A stretch of DNA of 64,000 nucleotides from contig NW_026262734.1 of NCBI RefSeq assembly GCF_021869535.1, forward strand, positions 107,109,088 through 107,173,087, given 5' to 3'. This DNA comes from Mytilus californianus. Its lineage: Eukaryota; Mollusca; Bivalvia; Mytilida; Mytilidae. Position numbers and translations under genes: made by a program. The notes under the pieces are model-generated. The model saw nothing but the letters and a program-made list of their open reading frames with translations. It was not told the DNA's origin and ran no database searches. Below are positions 56,198 through 64,000 of this stretch, in pieces. Position 1 is the stretch's first letter; each line of letters starts with the position of its first letter.

Positions 56198-57340
56198 AGT
56201 CATATGAAACTTCAAATTAAAAAAAAGTTGAACATGTTTTATATACTTGAATGGGTAAGTTTTACTATAAAACAAGTGTACGTGAACTTTCTTTTAAAAG
56301 AAAATCCTTTATATTACCAAAATCTTCATAAATGTACTGCTATTGAATTATTGTCAATAATTCGCCGGTATTTTCCGGTATGCAGTGACCTTAGCCACGT
56401 GACCTCTCGTTAGCAAGTGCGTTGGGAAAACCGTGATGAAAGAATGTAAACAAACCTATACTGGAAGGTAAATAGTCATAACTGATTCTTAAAGAACACA
56501 TTTAATACATCAAATCATTTAACAACTGATATGAAAAAGTTTAATTAACAACTGGGAACGAATGGAAAATAAAAAAAAATATTATGCCTTTAACAATTTA
56601 CTTATTAGTAACGAGCTCCACGTGCTCTGTATTGTTTGTTTATCAATGACACAATCCGGTAAACTTCGACAACACACTCGAAAGTTAATTAGCTTCCTAT
56701 CAACAATCACTAATTGAAATATTATTTGTCGATAATACGTTATAGATTCGTAATAGATATTAAAAAAAAAACGTGCATGCAGGACTTAGTTGGTAATTTA
56801 CAGATTTAAACTATATAGTTTATACGATATATAATTCCTGCCTACGTCAGATGAGATATTTATAGAATACAAATTGAGAGAACAGAGGTATGTTTAGAAA
56901 TTACTGAGAGAACTGAGATATTTTTAGAAGATTTTTTAGCCAATCAGATAGGAGATATAAGTAAAGTACTAATAAGCTCGTTTTAAGCTGCCAGTTCATA
57001 GCAGCAGATTTTAATTTTGTTTTTTGATTTAGTTAATTACAAAAATAAGTTGTTTCAGTATTTAAACTGCTGTGCATAAAACTATAAGTGTTGGCTTATT
57101 CTGAGTTTAGTATTAACTCAAATAAGTTATCCTGTCACGTGATGTAAAAATATCAGGAAAATCATGGAATATACTTCGAACAATCCACGTGTTTGTACTG
57201 CGAAAAAGTCTTCATTCATACGATGTGTGCTATTTAATATTTTGATTTGGAGTTTTATTATTCATAGATCTGAGGTCTGTTTATTTATGTATTCACCTAT
57301 ATTGCATTTGAACATTACATTTATACACATGCACGGACGC
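56198..57340. other. Upstream of the DIRS-like fragment; no gene recognised
   Basis: AT-rich. Near 56875-56945 there is a short repeated phrase (AGAGAACAGAGGTATGTTTA / AGAGAACTGAGATATTTTTA). I could not find inverted terminal repeats of a DIRS element. Confidence 0.45.
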
Positions 57341-57341
57341 A

Positions 57342-58447
57342 ATGGGTCCGATTAGGAAAAAGAAAAACAATAATGCAGTCTATAATCCTACATTACTTGA
57401 AAATTGGACAATTGCTAGACTGAAAGCAGTTAGAGAAAAAAAAAAAAAAAAAAAAAGAAAAGAATATTGGTTTTCCTATAAATGCAAAACGTTTGACATT
57501 AGTACCTATTTTGAAACGATACGAAAATTCCGATAGTGAAGGTATCACATCAAACACAACAAACGCACGTGGAGAGGAAGCACGAGGCGAAGACACACGT
57601 GGTGAGGAATCCATAAATGGTAGTGCGGTATACCATCATGCATTGCCACTGCAAAACGCACGTGTTGATGGGGATCCGCGATCCCATGATGCACCAAACA
57701 CAAACAATAATAATGAAAACACGCCCAGTAATGACAATCGTGTTTTGACTGGAATTGTGTCAAAATTATCATCGACCGTTCAAACCCTTCAACAGAATGT
57801 TTCTGGCTTAACAGGAAAGGTGAATTCATTACTTCAAGCCAGATCAAATGAAAATACCAGTAGAATCGTAGAAACACCGAATGTATATGTCTCCGCTCCG
57901 GTTGAAAGTGTATCCAATCTCATTAATCATAATACCACAAATTCAAGTCAATGTTGGTCAAATTTTAATCTACAGTCAGCATACAATGCATTGCAAAACA
58001 CACGAACTGCACCGAACGCAGCCGCAGGAAGCGAGGAAAAGCTTTTAAATATTGGAAACTCAGGGAACATGGTGAGAACAGCGCATGGCTATTCTGCAGA
58101 AACTCTACCTTTTGTGGAAACAATTTCACCCCAGTTACGAAAGAATATTATATCAGGTATGGACATTAATCTAACATCTTTTTTTACTGATACCATACTA
58201 TTCTGGTTCAGGAACCTACGAGTTAAGCTTGAGTGAACCAGCCACCAGGTATCCGGGGAAGGGATTTTATGAGTACCATAAACGCTTTTCTGCTGATGCG
58301 GCAGCTCATTTAAGGCATAACAATATTCCTGTTGACTGGTCTATCAGAAATAACACTTTATTTTGCAATATTTTTGCGAACATTAAACCTAACACATGTA
58401 GCATTTGCAGTAGCTCTTTTCACTCAAGTAGTTATTGTAATCAGTGA
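57342..58447 (+). pseudogene. DIRS-like retrotransposon gag remnant
   Basis: The N-terminal piece (57342, MGPIRKKKNN...) has an NWTIARLKAV helix typical of a SAP-like DNA-binding start. An A-run of about 21 bases (57439-57460) then shifts the frame, and the sequence resumes as KRLTLVPILKRYENSDSEGI (57493). A low-complexity Glu/Arg and Asn-rich linker and a helix (GIVSKLSSTVQTLQQN) follow, then FVETISPQLRKNIISGMDIN (about 58110-58170). After a deletion the C-terminal part is present in 58229-58447: RYPGKGFYEYHKRFSADAAA and a zinc-knuckle-like C-x2-C-x6-H-x5-C (CSICSSSFHSSSYC). This order fits the gag-like ORF of DIRS/Ngaro-type elements in molluscs. It is broken by the A-run and by the loss of about 60 codons near 58.2 kb. 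Confidence 0.65.
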
Positions 58448-58639
58448 AACAACAGCAATAGGAATACGACATGATTATATAGGTCAGATCAAGACATACA
58501 CTGCAGGGAGCGTTCTAACCATTCAGGAAAGGAAATTTGTAATAATTTCAACGGGAAAACAGGTTGTTTTAGACCTCATTGTAGAAATTTACATATTTGT
58601 CTAAGTTGTTAAGGAGAACACTCTAAAACAGTCTGACTG

Positions 58640-59120
58640 TATGAGTTCAAAAAACGAGGCACTAGGACCCCACAAAATCGGGTCCAATATGCAGAGAAAA
58701 ATGTAAACGATCAAGTCTCCCTAAGTTTAGGAGTAACAACACCCATTGTGATTAGTAATTTAGTTCATGAATTAGAAAATCATCCAAATAAGGAATTTAA
58801 GAATTACCTAGTTTCTGGGATAAGTCAAGGTTTTTCCACAGGTATTACAACATTACCATATAATTCTATTGAGTGCAAAAACTTAAGGTCAGCGTTATCT
58901 CAACCAGCACACGTTTTAAACTTAATAGAGTCGGAGGTAGAGAAAGACTATTTAGAAGGACCATTTGATTTTATTCCATTTAAACAGTACCGCATTAACC
59001 CTATCGATGTGGCAGAAGGTAAATACAATAAAAAGAAGCGTTTGATCGTAGACTTGTAAGCGCCTAATGAGGATCCAAAAAATCCTAGTTTAAACGAACT
59101 TATCGATAAAGATTCTTAGA
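58640..59120 (+). pseudogene. DIRS-like RT ORF, 5' part only
   Basis: The frame at 58748-59059 continues past a TAA into ...SLNELIDKDS (to about 59118). Motifs are ECKNLRSALSQPAHVLNLIE, EVEKDYLEGPFDFIPFKQYR, INPIDVAEGK and KKRLIVDL, the region just before the RT palm in DIRS-type RTs. The homology ends abruptly at 59120: the catalytic RT, RNase H, methylase-like and tyrosine-recombinase parts are missing. With the gag remnant just upstream in the right order and strand this is one truncated element. Confidence 0.72.
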
Positions 59121-60400
59121 TTTGATTCAATGTTCAAATTTTGGGTTTTATATATATATGCTGCAACTGATTATTTTAACATGTGAGAACACCCTCGCAC
59201 ATACGCACGTTAACAAAAATAATATAAAATCACAATAAATGATGTATCTATCTGTGGGGCTTTCACTTATTTAATGGTATTAAATTCGCTCAATTTGGCC
59301 ATGTTAATTTTGGAGAAATTATTTTTTTACCCAAGTCAATTATACATCAGTATAGTAAATATTCTTAATTATCAGTTCCAATTATTAATTTATTTTATAA
59401 GTAAGCATGGGATTATTTTGCATATCGTGCTGCTGGTATCCATCGCAGCCGACACCCCGCTGCTGGTATCCACCGCAGCCGAAACCCCGCTGCTGGTATC
59501 CACCGCAGCCGAAACCCCGCTGCTGGTAGCCACCGCAGCCGACACAATGTTGCAGGTATCCACCGCATCCTATAGTTAATAGTTTATTTTTAGAATAATG
59601 TTTCAATTGTTGTTTAGAATAAAGTGAATAGCCCCCGAGAAAGCCAAAACATAGATACATTTATTGTTTGTTATATTGTTATATTTTTATATGTTGTCAT
59701 GTAGTTTTAGCAATTATATAATGGAAGTAGTAAAGCTTGTTTTTTATTAGTCTAGATAATAAATATATATACCACTATGCTATTTTATGATGTTTGTCTT
59801 TGGTTACCCAACCGTTAGTCGTTTTTTTCAAGTTACTTATACTAGTGTCATGGAGTCATTTTAGACCTCATTTTATATTTTTGTGAAAATTTAGTTTTCA
59901 GCAAAAAGGAATAAGTTTAAGATATTTTATTTATTTAAAGTCCATTTCGAAGCTGCAGTATTGATGAAAAGTATTTTTGTTTTATATTCGTTCATTATTG
60001 TTGAAGGAAATCATTTTATATTCTCGATATATTTAAGATAAAAAGTTCAAATTTAACAGATATTTACTTTGGCATTTGTCACTTTATATTTTCTCTTTGT
60101 TTAGGCATTATTTTTATCAATTTAAGATGTTTAGCGACAAGCTAAGTGGACACAATTAGACATGTCTTTTTACTAAGTCTATTGTCCTTTAAACACAAAC
60201 AAGTTGTTGTGTATACAACATATGTCTAGGTAACCTGGTCAATTAGGGTTCTTTGTTCTGTCCAGCAAAGACCTTTCCACGCCCCTTTTTACCCCAAATT
60301 ATCAGGGTAACTAAGTGGCTCGGGTGTTTAACGAATCTGATTGGTCGAACCTGAAACAGTAACGCAAAATCGAACAAGTGAATTTCGGTCTCAAAAGTGG
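59121..60400. other. Intergenic with a 30-bp minisatellite
   Basis: Apart from the minisatellite at 59429-59575, nothing is recognised. Confidence 0.5.
59429..59575. repeat. 30-bp GC-rich minisatellite, five copies, open on both strands
   Basis: CTGCTGGTATCCACCGCAGC-type units in 30-bp steps (59429 to 59575) stand out as GC-rich in AT-rich DNA. The forward strand reads STAAETPLLV repeats; the reverse strand reads CGGYQQRGFG repeats within a frame of 91 codons (59385-59660). Either could be by chance, since 30 is a multiple of 3. Confidence 0.85.
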
Positions 60401-60473
60401 CACTTTCTCATGCGCTTTTGAAGATACAAGTTCTAAAACCTATATCACTGTGTTTGTTATTACTGTTTTCAGG
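60401..60473 (+). repeat. 73-bp direct repeat, copy 1, ending at a GTGAGT donor-like site
   Basis: CACTTTCTCATGCGCTTTTG to ACTGTTTTCAG, followed by GTGAGT. The second copy is at 61548-61620, 1,147 bp away, with about two differences. See the matching finding. Confidence 0.85.
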
Positions 60474-61547
60474 TGAGTCAAGTATTTTAATTATTCAAGG
60501 TTAATATGTTTCTTTCATTATTTTATTCAATTGAATCATGAAACTTCGTAAAGTTTCGTTTCCATTTCATTTAGTAAAGTTGAAGTTAAATATCTATGAG
60601 TTCTGCAAGTAAAGAAGTTAAGACCAAATTGTTGTTTCTCGATCAGTGTAAATAGATGTATATATGTTCAAAAAAAGGTTGGTTTATTCTTCACAAACTT
60701 TCTGTACTCAAGGGTATTTTTAAACGCTTTATAGAATTTAGTTTTACGCTCGCATGTTGGAAATGATAATTTTAACTTATCGCTTGTTCATACTTAATAA
60801 GAATTAAGGTCAGTTCTGCAAGGGTAAGATGTCAATTATTTTAATAAACGCTTTATGCGTAATTTCCACATGTGTAGGCTAATTTAATAAGAAATTATTT
60901 ATCGTAAACTATTCTTGTTGTTTAGCCCTATATTATTACGAGTCATGAATTTTTTATACAAAGCAAGCATATATATTTTAAAAGCTAGTTTCCCCATTTC
61001 ATATTATATTGTTTAATATTTATATTATTTGAATATTCACGATTAGTTTCGTAATGCTAAGTTTGTCTCGATTTCGAATATTTCTCAACCAATGCTCATC
61101 GTCGGAATTGATTATTTTTGGGTTAATAGGTTTTTATATAGTTTAAGTTTTTACTAGCGCAATATATGCTCTACCATGATTATAAGTCGAAAGATAAAAG
61201 AATTCAACATGTTTATTCATGTCCATTGTTAAGATATTATGCATTCAATACTTTATGCTGTTCAGCACATGCTTTATGCTCCGTTAGGTTCAAATATTAG
61301 GTCTTGCATTATGCTCATACATTTAAGATTAAGTCCGCATCTTGCTTACATATTTGAATGCTAAATAAGCTTTTATTTATAAGAAATATTATAAGCATCC
61401 GTGTTCGTCAGATAAATGCATATGCTCATGCATTAACGTAAAGTTTGTATACCAAAGATATTAATTGATCAATTATATTGTAAAATCATATGAATTATAT
61501 GTTTCTATTATTTGCATTATATACTATTATATTGTTATTAATTATAT
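60474..61547. other. Spacer between the 73-bp repeats; no gene recognised
   Basis: AT-rich. No long frame or repeat is visible. If copy 1 is an exon end, this would be the start of its intron. Confidence 0.4.
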
Positions 61548-61620
61548 CACTTTCTCTTGCGCTTTTGAAGATACAAGTTCTAAAACCTATATCACTGTGT
61601 TTGTTATAACTGTTTTCAGG
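61548..61620 (+). repeat. 73-bp direct repeat, copy 2
   Basis: Same 73 bases as 60401-60473 but followed by CCCTTACTCATCCCCC rather than a donor site. Confidence 0.85.
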
Positions 61621-63060
61621 CCCTTACTCATCCCCCTAAGTCCGTAAGGTGTGCTGTTGGTTAAGTCCAACCATAACAGTCAAACAACAGACCATACAAC
61701 CCAGAAACCCAAATCTAGCTTAAATATGATTGTATAAATTAGTATATATGAATGCATTGGTTCAATAATTTCGATAACATTAAAATTTCAAGAAACTCGT
61801 TTTATATGACTTTAATAATGTGTAAAAAGGATGATAGGAATCACCAATAAATATTTACCATCAACATCCGACTCCGCCCAAAATATATACGAACAAACAA
61901 CATCGAATAACACATTTTCCAGACATCCTGACTTGGTACAGGCACAACATGTGGGGGTTAAACCTGTTGTAAGTGCACAAAAACCTCTCTTTTTCCTTTT
62001 TAGATCATATGTCGTAACAGTTACTGACGTTTGAAATTCTTGTCCTGTACTTTTGAAATTCTTGTCCCGTACTTTTGAAAAGGTGTGAAGCTAAATTATT
62101 CTAAAATGACATCTGCCATTATTTATGTGTTTCAACTTTTGCTTCGTCTGGTGTAAAATATCATGTGTATTTGTATCAAAGCGATTAAAATTTTCATTTG
62201 TCAAATCACTATTATTGAGTTCAATTAATTGATTGATTATTGGTTGCTTAACGTCCAGTGGCAAATATTTCATGAATGTTCAAGACGATTGGTCAAATAA
62301 CATTAATTTAATTTTAATGGTGTGAAGTTTTAGTGTCATTAATGGTGTGAAGTTTTAGTGTCATTAATGGTGCGAAGTTTACGGCCAATGTTTCACCATC
62401 ATTTAACTAAACACAAGGATAATTTGTTGGACACAAAGGTTATATGGGATATACAGATATGACCCCTCGTGTTGATTGGTTAGATGAGGTATACAAATAT
62501 GACCTCACGTGCTGATGGGTGTCAATTTTCTCTTTGATAATTACAAATAAAAATTTTTGATGTTTTTTCGCGCACTTTTGTCTTTTATTTAATATTGTTA
62601 GATCTCGTCTGACTTTGCCTTGCTGGGCACTGCAGTGAAAATTCACTACAACCCTCTCATTTGTCACCATTTCTATTTTTATACTTTTCCAAAATAATTT
62701 CAAATTCTTGTTATTTGTATTCATACATTCTAACTTTAAAATAACCCCATACTTTTCCTTACTTTGTATTCTCTAGAAATAAACTTTAGCAACTGCTAGT
62801 ATCTATTTAAAATAAGTCTATTGACTGCAGTACCGATGATTTTGAGAACTTCACATTTATTTCATACAATTAACCCGAGGAGTCTCCATGGCTAGAGAGG
62901 TTTGAACTAGCGTTTTACAGTCTTCTTTTAGTTCGTCAAAGTTACCCGCTCCTTTTCAAATGTCTAGTCTGGTTCTATTGTGTACATGTTTACATCCTAG
63001 ATGTAACCATGAAATATTTGCCACTGGAAATTAAATAATCTACAATTAAGCAATTGTGTT
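61621..63060. other. Intergenic with one small minisatellite
   Basis: A 25-bp unit (AATGGTGTGAAGTTTTAGTG) is repeated three times at 62314-62383. The phrase TTTTGAAATTCTTGTCC is doubled near 62030-62075. No gene recognised. Confidence 0.6.
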
Positions 63061-63215
63061 GCTGCATGTCCGTGAACTATTGACTGTAGCGTAATCAGAT
63101 ATATCTTTTCATTTTCAATCGCACCGGTAGTAATAAGATAGCTTGTTTGCCTCGAGTTCAGGACATGCAGGAGGTCAAGAGTTTAATTTATTCCGAACGG
63201 GCCAAGCCTTTCTTT
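63060..63215 (+). mobile_element. Possible worn tRNA-derived SINE
   Basis: GACTGTAGCGTAATCAGA and AGGAGGTCAAGAGTTTAATT could be decayed A- and B-boxes, followed by CGAACGGGCCAAGCC. The match is weak and rests on recall of similar bivalve sequences. Confidence 0.3.
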
Positions 63216-63530
63216 TGACTGTTATCTCGTGAATTAGTAAGTTTATAGTCCGACTGGGTGCGTCGATATCATGAGTACAAAGCATTGTTGATATTTATAT
63301 CATATAATCATGTTCTTGTCCAGAATGTACATTATTGGTCGCATATAAGATGTTTTTCCATAACCTTAAACATTGGTAACAATAAAAGATACTTTAGTGT
63401 CAAAATCGAGGGACTTTGCATGATAAACGCATTGGTCATACATTTGTAATTAGCCTTAGGTCAGCCTATATTACAAATGTTTTGACATTCTTCACATGTG
63501 ATGTTTCATGGCCTGCATTATGTAACACGA

Positions 63531-63667
63531 CATATCATAAATATAGAGCTTTACTTAACTTTAATATAGAAACTATAATACTGGTAGTGCCAGGATAAAC
63601 ATATTATAAATACAGAGCTTTACTAAAACTTTAAAGATAGAAACTATAATACTGGCAGTGCCAGGAT
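63531..63667 (+). repeat. 67-bp tandem duplication
   Basis: Two units with ATAGAGCTTTACT/ACAGAGCTTTACT, GAAACTATAATACTGG and AGTGCCAGGATAA, about 63531-63597 and 63598-63667. Beyond it, to 64000, nothing is recognised. Confidence 0.85.
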
Positions 63668-64000
63668 AACTGTATTTCAAAATGATGACTGTTTTTTTGT
63701 CGGCACGTCAAGCAAGCAATCATTAATCAATCATATGTTTAAATACACACGTGCGTTTTTCATAATATTTTATTTGTTGTCATTGTGTTTGTGTTGTTAT
63801 AATTCTCATTGGAAATGAGACTGAGTATAGTTTTTACAAGTCGGTTCTCGTTTCAATTTTAGCACACTTAATGCTAGTATGATTGTTTCAAATCATTACC
63901 TTGACGAACAGATCCATCCCTTGCAACCTAAGCAGCTAATAAGTTTTTGTAACATAATAATATATACATGTATAATAACCCTTCGACTTTTATCAGTGCA

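Noticed and set aside
57393..57877. Reverse-strand frames of 73 and 110 codons opposite the DIRS-like gag
   Set aside because: Shadows of the gag frame and its simple repeats.

Overview
The window looks like AT-rich, repeat-dense animal DNA, most likely from a marine bivalve mollusc of the mussel (Mytilus) type. The evidence is one intron-containing, secreted, coiled-coil plus C1q-domain gene (a family strongly expanded in bivalves), GT-AG splice sites, and many remnants of eukaryotic retroelements (LINE, Penelope-like, DIRS-like), tRNA-derived SINEs, MITEs and satellites. The species call is inference: no database search was possible, and several repeat families are called from memory of bivalve sequence. 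There are no bacterial operons, CRISPR arrays or rRNA genes.

Layout. (1) 1-14.5 kb and 21.5-25.8 kb: three diverged direct copies (blocks A, B, C) of one segment holding a C1q-domain exon, a 20-bp minisatellite and a shared 3' flank. The C1q exons of A (about 1.02-1.37 kb) and B (about 8.87-9.48 kb) are broken. Block B also carries a 2.4-kb 5'-truncated LINE with a 14-bp target-site duplication, two smaller insertions and a 1.9-kb array of about 102-bp satellite. Block A has an internal 691-bp tandem duplication. (2) 14.8-22.5 kb: the only convincing gene. Exon 1 (16114-17227) encodes a signal peptide and a coiled-coil stalk with 70-residue repeats. Exon 2 (21979-22367, inside block C) encodes an intact C1q head. 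The exons join in phase 1 to give a 500-residue protein. The 4.75-kb intron contains a large palindromic element, a degenerate tandem repeat and other repeat debris.

(3) 22.5-64 kb: I recognise no intact host gene. In order there are MITE-like and palindromic insertions (22.5-26 kb), a 55-bp minisatellite (28.5 kb), a decayed Penelope-like RT element with a nested hairpin/minisatellite insertion (30.1-33.0 kb), hammerhead-like motifs (21.3, 29.7 and 33.9 kb), a tRNA-type SINE (38.2 kb), GC-rich TIR elements (39.2 and 40.0 kb), a cluster of direct and inverted repeats with a TTAA-flanked MITE whose empty site also survives (41-45.4 kb), a second Penelope-like RT remnant (50.9-52.5 kb), another SINE (53.5 kb), two inverted copies of a second TTAA-flanked MITE (54.2 and 55.8 kb), a DIRS-like gag/RT fragment (57.3-59.1 kb) and assorted minisatellites. 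One interspersed family, ending in a motif like CATACCACATCTTCTT, recurs at least nine times on both strands.

Biologically, the C1q gene is the functional unit: a predicted secreted, oligomeric recognition (lectin-like) protein. The rest records how the locus evolved: repeated duplication of the C1q 3' exon block, decay of two copies, and continuing transposon and satellite growth.
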